A DNA stretch of 64,000 nt from CAYVVT01 sp964454335 (GCA_964454335.1 CAYVVT010000012.1:1-64000), one strand, 5' to 3'; positions 7,697-15,225 are shown, numbered from the stretch's first letter. The notes: generated from the sequence alone by a model not told the origin. Numbers and translations are program-made.

Positions 7697-7741
7697 TATC
7701 TGAAATAATGAACGAATGTACAACCCATTGAAGGAGTGTTC

Positions 7742-8053
7742 ATGAGGTCTATCATACTACTTATAGTCATGGTATCTGGGGCGTTTGCACAGGTTGACTC
7801 TGTTTTCACATCCCAGAAAATCATCACTGGTGATTTAATCGGAATAAACGAGAAAGAGATATGCATAGCTGACCATCCTTTTGGAAAACAGTGGATACCG
7901 ATTGATCAAGTAGAGCGTTTTGTTACTAAAGATGGTGAATTGATTATTGGCCCGGGAGCCAGTGAAGAGAACTACAGTAATTACATGGAACGCTTTGAAC
8001 CGGAGAAGCCAGAGCGTGTGCTGCGTTGGTTGAGAGGAGACAAACGCAAATAA
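7742..8053 (+). CDS. Small exported protein with an Sm/SH3-like beta domain
   Basis: About 103 residues: MRSIILLIVMVSGAFAQ is a clean signal peptide. The body reads VDSVFTSQKIITGDLIGINE...IPIDQVERFVTKDGE, a pattern of short strands (x-G-x-I...I-x-x-V) seen also in the first ~50 mature residues of the protein at 11708. AAGGAG at 7731-7736 sets the ATG at 7742. It is presumably periplasmic or outer-membrane associated. Function is unknown. Confidence 0.65.
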   Translation: MRSIILLIVMVSGAFAQVDSVFTSQKIITGDLIGINEKEICIADHPFGKQWIPIDQVERFVTKDGELIIGPGASEENYSNYMERFEPEKPERVLRWLRGDKRK

Positions 8054-8198
8054 TTTTAAGAGCATGTGAGTTCGTGAATAATTGATCTGGCAGGCTCCCG
8101 AATCCCGCAGAATGCGGGGGATGGGCAGGCCACCTGATTAGGCGAATGACCTATCGTTTCTTTTAATCTGCTATACAATCACAAACAGGGGAAGAATA

Positions 8199-8759
8199 AT
8201 GAAAATACTCCGACACATTGGTTCACTTGCTTTTGTACTTGGACTATTCACAGCCATCTTTGTTGGTTTGCCCTGGTACGTCTACCATGAACCCACATTG
8301 CCCTGGTGGCTGAAGGCTGCGATCTATTGTATCATGGGTGGTATCCTGCTGGTTCTGCTGATGGTGGGTATCGAACAGCGGAAAGCAAAAAGCCTCGGTG
8401 CAAAACTCCCCGGGATAGAATCTCCCCAGCGTATACTGCTGCAGAGTTCTGTTGAAGTCCCTGGTCATGAGGTCACTGAGATCCTTGGGATGGTCAAAGG
8501 ACATACGATCTATGCCATCTGGCTGGGAAAGGACCTGTCGGCTCTTGTACGACTGGTTCTTGGCGGCGAGCTGACTGAATACACTGAGATGATGGGACGG
8601 GCTCGTGAGGTGGCTACCGATAGGATGATCAGTCATGCTGGGGATATGGGTGCTGATGCGATTATCAACGTCCGCTATATGACCAATAGCGTCATAGGCA
8701 GTGCCGCTGAACTTCTGGCATATGGCACTGCTGTTAAGCTCACGAAACTGAGTGCCTAG
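8199..8759 (+). CDS. YbjQ/UPF0145-family protein with two N-terminal membrane helices
   Basis: 186 residues. Two hydrophobic segments (about residues 8-30 and 38-60) precede a cytoplasmic domain whose signature is that of the YbjQ (DUF74) fold: TEILGMVKGHTIYAIWLGKD, GGELTEYTEMM, RAREVATDRMISHAGDMGAD, INVRYMT and AYGTAV. YbjQ proteins form small ring-like oligomers; a heavy-metal-binding role has been suggested but is not firmly established. Fusion to a membrane anchor is less usual for this family. GGGGAAGAATAATG fixes the start. The terminator at 8783 ends the unit. Confidence 0.8.
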   Translation: MKILRHIGSLAFVLGLFTAIFVGLPWYVYHEPTLPWWLKAAIYCIMGGILLVLLMVGIEQRKAKSLGAKLPGIESPQRILLQSSVEVPGHEVTEILGMVKGHTIYAIWLGKDLSALVRLVLGGELTEYTEMMGRAREVATDRMISHAGDMGADAIINVRYMTNSVIGSAAELLAYGTAVKLTKLSA

Positions 8760-8782
8760 AGTAAGATTGCAATATTGCTACT

Positions 8783-8823
8783 AAGCCCTTGACTCGTAAT
8801 GAGTTGGGGGCTTTCCTCTTTTA
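8783..8823 (+). terminator. Rho-independent terminator
   Basis: AAGCCC (8783-8788) pairs with GGGCTT (8808-8813), with an inner ACTC/GAGT pairing, followed by TCCTCTTTT. It is placed 23 bases after the stop of the YbjQ-like gene. Confidence 0.7.
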
Positions 8824-8908
8824 CGGCTACCTGGTAAATTAGATCCGGCTACCCACGATTTGCTTGGAATTACGTGCCCTTACGTGGAACCGTTTTTATT
8901 AGTGGGGT

Positions 8909-9003
8909 GGTAGCTTGAGCCCAGCCAGGCAAACAACGTGAGCCGGTGGGTCGGCCGGAATCGCGGTACCAGCGAGAGAAAACGGACCGCAGTTTGTCCT
9001 ACC
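8909..9003 (+). ncRNA. Candidate structured RNA or element end, unidentified
   Basis: In the 470-base gap before the GDPD gene, AGGCAAAC (8927-8934) pairs with GTTTGTCCT (8992-9000, one bulged base). It encloses two smaller hairpins, GCCG/CGGC (8942-8954) and GCGGT/ACCGC (8963-8990). GGT/ACC can extend the base. The segment is also more G+C-rich than its surroundings. This is a hand fold only. It could be a small RNA, a remnant of a mobile element, or chance. No known riboswitch or RNA family is recognised. Confidence 0.25.
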
Positions 9004-9061
9004 TATTCTAAAGCTAATTCTGCAGCGATAGCAGCGGAATTAGCCAATCTGTCGAAGTAAC

Positions 9062-9096
9062 CGACAGCCACCCACCCAGTCCTTGGGGAGGCCCCC
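9062..9096 (+). repeat. Leader-cassette repeat block, copy 2
   Basis: Its first 30 bases are identical to 2129-2158. It lies about 75 bases upstream of promoter-like cassette copy 4, as copy 1 lies upstream of the cassette at 2269. Confidence 0.65.
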
Positions 9097-9168
9097 AATC
9101 CCTCTAAATAGATGCCGTCCACTACCTCTCTTAGCTCTAGCCTAATGAGGTCATACACCAGCAGATAT

Positions 9169-9197
9169 TTGCCAATAGACACCAACTCCCTTAACTT
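9169..9197 (+). promoter_or_regulatory. Conserved promoter-like cassette, copy 4
   Basis: TTGCCA at 9169-9174, 17 bases, TAACTT at 9192-9197. The leader to the ATG at 9233 is short (about 30 bases) and ends in the ribosome-binding site GGGGGT. Confidence 0.65.
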
Positions 9198-9232
9198 CGT
9201 ATAAATCTAACACTCTGTGGCTGGGGGTATTC

Positions 9233-10006
9233 ATGCGCTATCTCATCTGCCTGGTTGTGATCGTATCCTGTGTATTTGGACAGGATACGCTTGTCACACG
9301 ATCTGAAGAGCTGCAGATCGTTGCCCACCGGGGAGCCAAACATTTGGCTCCTGAGAACACCTTTGCTTCAGCCCGGAGATGCCTGGAGTTGGGAGTGGAT
9401 TATGTAGAGATTGATGTACGCATGAGCAGCGACAGCATCTATTACCTCATGCATGATCGGAGATTGAATCGCACAACCAATGGTAGGGGACCGATCAGAA
9501 TCCGGTCATCACCATATATAGACTCTCTGGATGCCGGAAGTTGGTTTGGGCCAGAATATGCGGGGGAGCGAGTACCACGGCTGGATCAGTTCCTCGATGA
9601 GTTCCATGGCGAGATCAAGGTCTACCTGGATCTGAAGGACGCTGATCTCCCCAGTCTGATAGGGCTGATCTACGCTGCAGATTACCAGGATGCCTGCTTC
9701 TTCTGGTTCCGGCGAAATCAGAAGATCAGAGAATTGCGAGAACATGATCAGGATCTGACACTGAAGGTGGACGCCAGCACACCCAGACGTATCAAAAAGG
9801 TTATGACTTTCAATCCACAGATCATCCAATGCAGACTTCGGGCCCTGAGCCCGCGTTTTGTGCAGACCTGTCAACAACATGGCCTGAAGATCATGATCCT
9901 CGCCAGGGGTACCTTCGCGGTAAGACAATATCCCGCTATCATCTGTTCATCCGCAGATATGGTGAACCTGGATCGAGCCGATACTATGATCTATCTGATG
10001 CGATGA
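9233..10006 (+). CDS. Exported glycerophosphodiester phosphodiesterase family protein
   Basis: 257 residues with the signal peptide MRYLICLVVIVSCVFGQ. The catalytic landmarks of the GDPD/GlpQ TIM barrel are present: AHRGAKHLAPENT (the His-Arg-Gly and Glu-Asn-Thr pair), YVEIDVRMSSD (metal-binding Glu and Asp) and MHDRRLNRTTNG (second catalytic His), followed by the expected later strands (KVYLDLKD, LKIMILARG). It would hydrolyse glycerophosphodiesters from phospholipid turnover in the periplasm or outside. The MRYLIC start and signal region are closely similar to those of the gene at 10162, suggesting that leader and signal were duplicated together. Confidence 0.85.
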   Translation: MRYLICLVVIVSCVFGQDTLVTRSEELQIVAHRGAKHLAPENTFASARRCLELGVDYVEIDVRMSSDSIYYLMHDRRLNRTTNGRGPIRIRSSPYIDSLDAGSWFGPEYAGERVPRLDQFLDEFHGEIKVYLDLKDADLPSLIGLIYAADYQDACFFWFRRNQKIRELREHDQDLTLKVDASTPRRIKKVMTFNPQIIQCRLRALSPRFVQTCQQHGLKIMILARGTFAVRQYPAIICSSADMVNLDRADTMIYLMR

Positions 10007-10039
10007 ATAGGTGTATAGGGTACCATCGCATTCGATTAG

Positions 10040-10068
10040 TTGCTAATATGCAATAATTACAGTAACTT
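10040..10068 (+). promoter_or_regulatory. Conserved promoter-like cassette, copy 5
   Basis: TTGCTA at 10040-10045, 17 bases, TAACTT at 10063-10068. The following leader repeats the CATCA.CTGAA.CTCTATCTCA and GGGGGAATCCAACC elements of the leader at 6065-6160. Confidence 0.65.
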
Positions 10069-10161
10069 GGGATCACATCACCGCTCGGCCAGCACCAGCA
10101 TCATCTGAAGCTCTATCTCACTGCTCGACAATTGGGGGAATCCAACCTTAAGGGGGGAATA

Positions 10162-10671
10162 ATGCGCTATCTGATCTGCCTGTCCATGCTTGTGTCAACT
10201 GGTTTTGGGCAAGAGGGAACGTTGACTCTCTACCCGGATTATGAATTGGAATTCGATAACTTACTACGGATTGACGGTGACGTACTCTACCTTGAAACAG
10301 ATGGGCTTGAGCAAGCTCATGCTTTGGATAATGTTCTTGGCATCGTATACCAGAGTAAGACGGCTCTTCCATCAGGTATCACCATCAAACAGAGGTATCC
10401 CTTCAAAACAAGAACCTGCCTGCGTACTTGGCTCCTTGGTACCAGTATCTCATTCCTGTTCGGATGGATAGTGGATTCTGATCCGGGAGCGGGAATATTT
10501 GCCGGGGCTGGTATCTTTGTCCTTGGAGCAGGACTTTCGTCAATACTGGCAGTTGGAGTAGCAAGCTCTATCTATCAATGGTATGAAGCCAGTTTCATCA
10601 CGATTGATTTTCAAGACAGAACAGTCTCTCAGAAGCGGAATTTGCTTCAGAACGTTATTGATATGAATTGA
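10162..10671 (+). CDS. Exported or membrane protein of unknown function
   Basis: About 169 residues: signal peptide MRYLICLSMLVSTGFGQ, a short beta-rich region (DNLLRIDGDVLYLETDG...NVLGIVY), then two glycine-rich hydrophobic segments at about residues 98-118 and 118-142 (WLLGTSISFLFGWIVD, AGIFAGAGIFVLGAGL). The C-terminus is hydrophilic. AGGGGGGAATAATG fixes the start; an upstream in-frame extension has no ribosome-binding site. The family is not recognised. The beta-rich part resembles those at 7742 and 11708. Confidence 0.65.
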   Translation: MRYLICLSMLVSTGFGQEGTLTLYPDYELEFDNLLRIDGDVLYLETDGLEQAHALDNVLGIVYQSKTALPSGITIKQRYPFKTRTCLRTWLLGTSISFLFGWIVDSDPGAGIFAGAGIFVLGAGLSSILAVGVASSIYQWYEASFITIDFQDRTVSQKRNLLQNVIDMN

Positions 10672-10711
10672 TGGGATAAAGGATGTTCAATAAGGACAAT
10701 CAAGATTTATC

Positions 10712-10739
10712 TATCGAAGTCCGCGCAGCGGCGTAGATA
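10712..10739 (+). repeat. Dispersed palindromic mini-repeat, copy d, inside a tail relic
   Basis: TATCGAAGTCCGCGCAGCGGCGTAGATA-type hairpin. It is preceded by AGGACAATCAAGATTTA (Arg-Thr-Ile-Lys-Ile) and followed by GTACTTGAAGTAG (Tyr-Leu-Lys-stop), so it splits a relic of the T9SS tail ending. Confidence 0.65.
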
Positions 10740-10766
10740 GATGCTGTACTTGAAGTAGGGTGCAAA

Positions 10767-11102
10767 ATGAATGCATTAATCCTGTCCAAGTTTCTCCGCT
10801 GGATACTGGTATCACAATTCATGCTATTGAGTGTCAGCGTGTCACAAGAACAGACTATCACTCCCTGCGAGAGGGCTGAATATGATGCAGAGCATTCAAT
10901 ACTCCGCACTGAAGAAATGTTAGAGCAGATTTTTTTCACGAAGGAAGAGATTAGAGAATATGCCAAATGCTACCATAAACTTACTGGTGAATGGGTGGTC
11001 TGGGAAATGCGCCCAGCAGTTCGGTTAGTGAAAGCCGTAATCGTTCTTGGTCTGATCATTTCGATAGACTATCTCTTGGAGCAAATGCTAATATCTATGT
11101 AA
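10767..11102 (+). CDS. Small exported protein, tandem paralogue A
   Basis: 111 residues. An N-terminal hydrophobic leader of about 30 residues precedes the core ITPCERAEYDAEHSILRTEE, then MLEQIF, KEEIREYAKCYHKL, and a hydrophobic C-terminal segment (VIVLGLIISIDYLLEQML). The core is clearly shared with the gene at 11233 (ITPC.RAEYD.EHSI.RT.EML...EI.EY..CY). Two conserved cysteines could form a disulfide or bind a ligand. I recognise no family. The mini-repeat and tail relic just upstream are also duplicated before the paralogue. Confidence 0.6.
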   Translation: MNALILSKFLRWILVSQFMLLSVSVSQEQTITPCERAEYDAEHSILRTEEMLEQIFFTKEEIREYAKCYHKLTGEWVVWEMRPAVRLVKAVIVLGLIISIDYLLEQMLISM

Positions 11103-11173
11103 TAATTATGGGAGTTCTTCTTTCACAATGAATTGCTGCATGGAATCGTTCATAGCAAGACGATCAATATTTA

Positions 11174-11204
11174 TCTATCTACGCTAAAGCTTCGATGGAT
11201 ATAT
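11174..11204 (+). repeat. Dispersed palindromic mini-repeat, copy e, inside a tail relic
   Basis: TCTATCTACGCTAAAGCTTC followed by GATGGATATAT, flanked by AGCAAGACGATCAATATTTA on the left (Ser-Lys-Thr-Ile-Asn-Ile) and GTATTTGAAGTAG on the right. It has the same architecture as copy d about 460 bases upstream, so repeat plus gene form the duplicated unit. Confidence 0.65.
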
Positions 11205-11232
11205 GTATTTGAAGTAGAGGATCTTGAATCAT

Positions 11233-11610
11233 ATGAGTAGAGTGACACATTCAAAACCGCTGATATACATGTTGGTGTTGAACATACTTTTACTGAGCTA
11301 CGCAGTCTCTGAGGAGTATGAAATAACTCCGTGCCAGAGGGCAGAGTACGACGTCGAACATTCCATAATCAGAACTCCTGAGATGCTGAGTGAGTTATTT
11401 GAGACGGAGAAGGAGATTGCCGAGTATACGGATTGTTACGACGCATTTATGGCCCAGCGGTTTGGAGAGGAAAATGGCTCTGAGCAGAATGTTTTTTTGA
11501 ACGTTTGCCTTGGTGTCGTCATTGTCGGAGTTGTTTTGATCTTGTTGACAGGCGGCCTTGATTACTCAGTCCCAATGGGTAGTGGTGGGATCTCTTTTGA
11601 TCTCTTCTAA
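11233..11610 (+). CDS. Small exported protein, tandem paralogue B
   Basis: About 125 residues; leader segment MSRVTHSKPLIYMLVLNILL, then ITPCQRAEYDVEHSIIRTPE and EIAEYTDCYDAFM, matching the protein at 10767, and a C-terminal membrane-like segment (FLNVCLGVVIVGVVLILLTG). The ATG at 11233 and a TTG at 11224 are both possible; AGAGGA at 11216-11221 is too close to the TTG, so I prefer the ATG. The family is unknown. Confidence 0.6.
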   Translation: MSRVTHSKPLIYMLVLNILLLSYAVSEEYEITPCQRAEYDVEHSIIRTPEMLSELFETEKEIAEYTDCYDAFMAQRFGEENGSEQNVFLNVCLGVVIVGVVLILLTGGLDYSVPMGSGGISFDLF

Positions 11611-11707
11611 ACAGAAAACTAACCTACTGAGTGACCAGACTTCCAGAATTGGTGATCGACAGGGAATCGCTATTCTCAAAATGTAACATTAAAAAGTGGG
11701 GGCAATC

Positions 11708-12523
11708 ATGAAGCGTTTACTTGGATCCTTTCTGTTCATCGTGATCGCGTACGGTCAGGATACGCTGTACACAACCACAGGGATGGCCTATCTGGGCTCA
11801 TTCATCGAACAAAGCGAAACACACGTCACATTTCACCCGGATGACTCGGACAAACCGCAGTCTCTCCCGCTGAATGTCGTTGACAGGGTGGGCATGTTTA
11901 TGCAGATAACCAGTAGCGATCCCACCCCTGCTGCCGGTGAAGCGGGTCTTGAGAAGACTGATCCGGCCATGGAAACGGACAATTCCTACACTGGCTCACC
12001 CTTTCGGCAGGGATCGATCTCAGCGGGCTCATTGTTCAGCTACAGTTCGTACAAATGGAATAAGGATGATGATGATCCGACAACCACCATGACGGCCGGA
12101 TCAGGATTTCCTGTTTTCATGATGATCGTAAAACCGGCCATCAGCTATTTTTTCATGGATAACTGGAGTATCGATGGGATTATCAGTTTGACAAAATACG
12201 ACAGCGGTGATTGGGAGGATTCCTTCAATGTCTATGGTGCCGGGATAAGTCACTACCTGGGAAACATTTATGGTGGTGCTGGATACGCAGTTGCTTCAAG
12301 CGGGGATGATGATTACCGGTCTACCTCTAATTATCTCGAACTTCATGCTGGTTTCCTGAGTGGATTATCTGATAACGTGTTCCTCGATGTTGGAGCAAGC
12401 TATTTGATGGGCACTGGTGAGCACAGCAGTGAATACGAAGGCGAAACACACACCAGAGACAACGAAGAAACGACACTTTCTCTCAATGTGGGTGTAAAAG
12501 CGATCTTCAGTTTGATGAAATAA
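11708..12523 (+). CDS. Outer-membrane beta-barrel-like exported protein
   Basis: About 271 residues. A signal peptide (MKRLLGSFLFIVIAYGQ) and an Sm-like beta domain (DTLYTTTGMAYLGSFIEQSE...LPLNVVDRVGMF) are followed by a spacer. From about residue 100 the protein is rich in alternating strand patterns with aromatic ends (GSISAGSLFSYSSYKW, AGISHYLGNIYGGAGYA, ELHAGFLSGLSDNVFLDVGA) and ends in ATTLSLNVGVKAIFSLMK-like residues, as in OmpA/OmpW-size 8-stranded barrels. It is presumably an outer-membrane protein. GTGGGGGC before the ATG fixes the start. Confidence 0.65.
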   Translation: MKRLLGSFLFIVIAYGQDTLYTTTGMAYLGSFIEQSETHVTFHPDDSDKPQSLPLNVVDRVGMFMQITSSDPTPAAGEAGLEKTDPAMETDNSYTGSPFRQGSISAGSLFSYSSYKWNKDDDDPTTTMTAGSGFPVFMMIVKPAISYFFMDNWSIDGIISLTKYDSGDWEDSFNVYGAGISHYLGNIYGGAGYAVASSGDDDYRSTSNYLELHAGFLSGLSDNVFLDVGASYLMGTGEHSSEYEGETHTRDNEETTLSLNVGVKAIFSLMK

Positions 12524-12742
12524 TACTGGCTTGACAAGCTTCCAGATTCCTGCAGCGGTGGCGAATTGGCGGCCACATAAGGGGATTCATTCGATCTGCT
12601 TGAATTGCTTAAAAGCCAGCGCAATGAATGTAATTGACGCACAAAATGGACTGTGAAGCCCTCATTCTTTCAGTACAGTCAGAAAAAATATGCTCAGTAT
12701 TGTACCCTAGCCAGTTAGCAATATGAAAATGAAAGGTAGAAT

Positions 12743-13867
12743 ATGTCGGAATTAAGCTCAACCGTGATCATGAAAACCGATCTGGCAAACTTTACCAACA
12801 AGGTGGCTGAATCAACTCAGGCGGATCTTACTGAACTCTTGAACATACATAAGAATACCGTCACCGAGGTCGTTGCCAAGAATTCTGGTAATTTGGTGAA
12901 GGGCGAGGGAGACTCATTCTGGATTATCTTTCCCAGTGTGACAACTGCAGCGATATCTGCAGTGGAGATCCAACAGGAATTACATCTGGCTCAGGCAGGT
13001 TTGAGAGATGAACAGATGCTGAAAGTACGGATCGCGATATCCCTGGGCGATGTCCTGCATCAGGAAGGGGATATCTTTGGAGATGCAGTAAATCTCGCGG
13101 CAAGAATTGAATCTGTGACCCCTCCGGATGAGATCTACCTGTCACATTGTGCCTGGCTTGCCCTGAATAAGGCAGAAGTTGGAAATTCCTTCGTTCAGGA
13201 GTATCAGCTGAAGGGGATTAACCAGGGTGAACGCGTATACAAGATCGATCAGCGCTTCAAAACCAGAATAATTGAAAACCAGATCATCATTTTCACAGAT
13301 CTGGCAAAGTTTGGACCGTTCATTCAGGCAGAATCTGTGGAACGTGTAGAGTCAGTTCTCTGGAAGCTGGAAGAAGTAATGCGTTCCTCATGTGAAAAGT
13401 ATGGCGGCATCATCAGACAGACCATCGGTGACGCATTCTTCATCACCTTTACCGAGGTGGACAGTGCCCTTCAGGCACTCGATCTGTTCAATGCTCAGTG
13501 GCAAACATTCCTGCAGGAAAGTGATGTGAATCTGCAGATCAGAATTGGTGTTTCGAAGGGTACTATTAAGATCTACAGGGCTTTCATTTATGGTCAGGAT
13601 GTGAATACCGCAGCAAGGCTTGAAGCCTTTGGGAAAAGCGTCGTCGGCGAAGAACCTCGCACCCTGGTGATGTTGGGTAAAAATATCAGGGATGAATGCA
13701 CATCAGCCGACTTGATGGAAAGAATCAAGCCTATCGATAAAGCCAAAGTGACAAGCAATCTATCTCAGATGCGTAATATCCCCCTGGAAGAAGCGGAGCG
13801 GATCGTACAATCCAACTTCGTTCGCGGGGGTGTATTTGAAGATGTGTTTGAATTCGTCCCGAATTGA
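12743..13867 (+). CDS. Tandem class III adenylate/guanylate cyclase-domain protein
   Basis: 374 residues with two complete CHD cyclase domains and no membrane segment. Domain 1 (residues ~5-165): metal-binding Asp13 in MKTDLANFT, Asp57 in KGEGDSFWIIF, and FGDAVNLAARIE. Domain 2 (~180-340): Asp186 in FTDLAKFG, Asp230 in TIGDAFFITF, and YGQDVNTAARLEA. Both domains keep the metal Asp pair and the N-x-A-A-R element, so the protein may fold as an internal dimer making cAMP or cGMP. Substrate specificity is not readable by eye. The TPR gene 108 bases downstream starts with a sequence often found fused to such cyclases. Confidence 0.8.
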   Translation: MSELSSTVIMKTDLANFTNKVAESTQADLTELLNIHKNTVTEVVAKNSGNLVKGEGDSFWIIFPSVTTAAISAVEIQQELHLAQAGLRDEQMLKVRIAISLGDVLHQEGDIFGDAVNLAARIESVTPPDEIYLSHCAWLALNKAEVGNSFVQEYQLKGINQGERVYKIDQRFKTRIIENQIIIFTDLAKFGPFIQAESVERVESVLWKLEEVMRSSCEKYGGIIRQTIGDAFFITFTEVDSALQALDLFNAQWQTFLQESDVNLQIRIGVSKGTIKIYRAFIYGQDVNTAARLEAFGKSVVGEEPRTLVMLGKNIRDECTSADLMERIKPIDKAKVTSNLSQMRNIPLEEAERIVQSNFVRGGVFEDVFEFVPN

Positions 13868-13974
13868 TGAATAGGACAAGTCGCCTCTTTGGCGTCCGAA
13901 CAAACTCCCCTTGATGTCTTGAGGCGCAACTGATCCATGCTAAGTTTTGACATTCTCACACCATAGGGGATACC

Positions 13975-15225
13975 ATGACTCCAGATGCATATGAATACTA
14001 CCTCAAGGGTAAATCCACATTTGCGAATCGCCAGTCCGCTGAAGATGCCGAGATCGCTCGCGGCTTTTATAAAAAAGCAATCGAACTGGATAGCACATTC
14101 CTCAAAGCCAAGAATGCTCTAGGCTGGTCTTATTATCGCACCGGTGAGCTCGAGAAAGCTCTGCCTATCCTGAATGACACCCTGGCTGAGGCTGAAGAGG
14201 CTGGCGACCAGAGCGCCATTCGTGTTTCTATCGGGGGTATCGGTGCGGTTCAGTACGCCCAGGGTGATTATGAGAATGCTCTGGAAAATATGCTCAAGGC
14301 GCTGGAGATAGTGGAGACACTTGGGGACCAGGAGGGAATTGCCGATCTGACCAGCGCTGTTTCAGCCATATACATGGCAACTGGCAAGCTTGACGAAGCT
14401 CTGGAACTTGAAACCCGCTCGTTGGAAATCCGCAAAGAGTTGGAGAACGAGGAGGGCATAGCCGGTTCGTATCTCTTTCTGAGTCGAATCGCTTCGCTAC
14501 AGAAGGACAATCGCAAAGCTTTGGAGCTGAGCCAGCAATCTCACGAGATCTATCAGAAGCTTGGTTTGAAGTCCAAGCTTGCTTTTTCCCACTTCAATCT
14601 GGGTTTGATGCAACGAGAAGTCGGTGAGGATGATGAGGCACTTCTCAATTTCACCCATGCATTGGAAATTCAGAGGGACCTGGATGAGAACCGTGGAGCC
14701 AATATACTTTTCAACATGGCACACCTGGTTGGTGTGAGGGGTGAATACGATAAAGCTAAGGATCTCTGTCAGCAATCTCTGGAATTATTCGAAGAACAGG
14801 GTGAGAAGATACCAATTGGCGTAGTCCTGAGCTATCTGGGGCAGGTCTACTTTGCACTGGGTGACGACAGCAAGGCAATTGAGTGTTTGGAACGGTCGCT
14901 CGACCTCCATGAACAAGTAGGATTCGAGGATCATACGACAATGCTCCAGAGAAGCTCTTATCTCCTTCTGGCTTACAGGAAGGCTGGAAAAACTTATAAT
15001 GAAGATGAACTGCTAGAGCTCCTCAGGGATACGGATGAAATAGAGTATGACGTTTACTTCAGGGTTTATGAATTGACGGCAGACGAATCCTATCTTGAAC
15101 AGGCTTATCAGAAGCTCCTGGAGCGCACCTCAGATCTGAACAACAGTGAGAATTTCCTCACTTATCCAGTCCCGAGGAAGATCGTGGATGGCTGGGAATC
15201 ACTCAGCACCTCGTCACCAACCTGA
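13975..15225 (+). CDS. TPR-repeat protein, probable partner of the cyclase
   Basis: 416 residues without signal peptide. About eight TPR or Kinesin-light-chain-like units run from residue ~5 to ~325 (KGKSTFANRQSAEDAEIARG, KNALGWSYYRTGELEKALPI, FNLGLMQREVGEDDEALLNF, LSYLGQVYFALGDDSKAIEC). The opening MTPDAYEYYLKGK is typical of the segment that follows the catalytic domain in cyclase-TPR fusions, which supports a split two-gene version here. It probably acts as a cytoplasmic protein-interaction scaffold. The C-terminal 80 residues are degenerate. Confidence 0.75.
   Translation: MTPDAYEYYLKGKSTFANRQSAEDAEIARGFYKKAIELDSTFLKAKNALGWSYYRTGELEKALPILNDTLAEAEEAGDQSAIRVSIGGIGAVQYAQGDYENALENMLKALEIVETLGDQEGIADLTSAVSAIYMATGKLDEALELETRSLEIRKELENEEGIAGSYLFLSRIASLQKDNRKALELSQQSHEIYQKLGLKSKLAFSHFNLGLMQREVGEDDEALLNFTHALEIQRDLDENRGANILFNMAHLVGVRGEYDKAKDLCQQSLELFEEQGEKIPIGVVLSYLGQVYFALGDDSKAIECLERSLDLHEQVGFEDHTTMLQRSSYLLLAYRKAGKTYNEDELLELLRDTDEIEYDVYFRVYELTADESYLEQAYQKLLERTSDLNNSENFLTYPVPRKIVDGWESLSTSSPT

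Noticed and set aside
13868..13974. Frameshift joining the cyclase and TPR genes into one ORF
   Set aside because: The 107-base gap contains stops and a separate ribosome-binding site (AGGGGAT) before the TPR ATG, so two genes are more likely than a sequencing error, although a historical split is possible.
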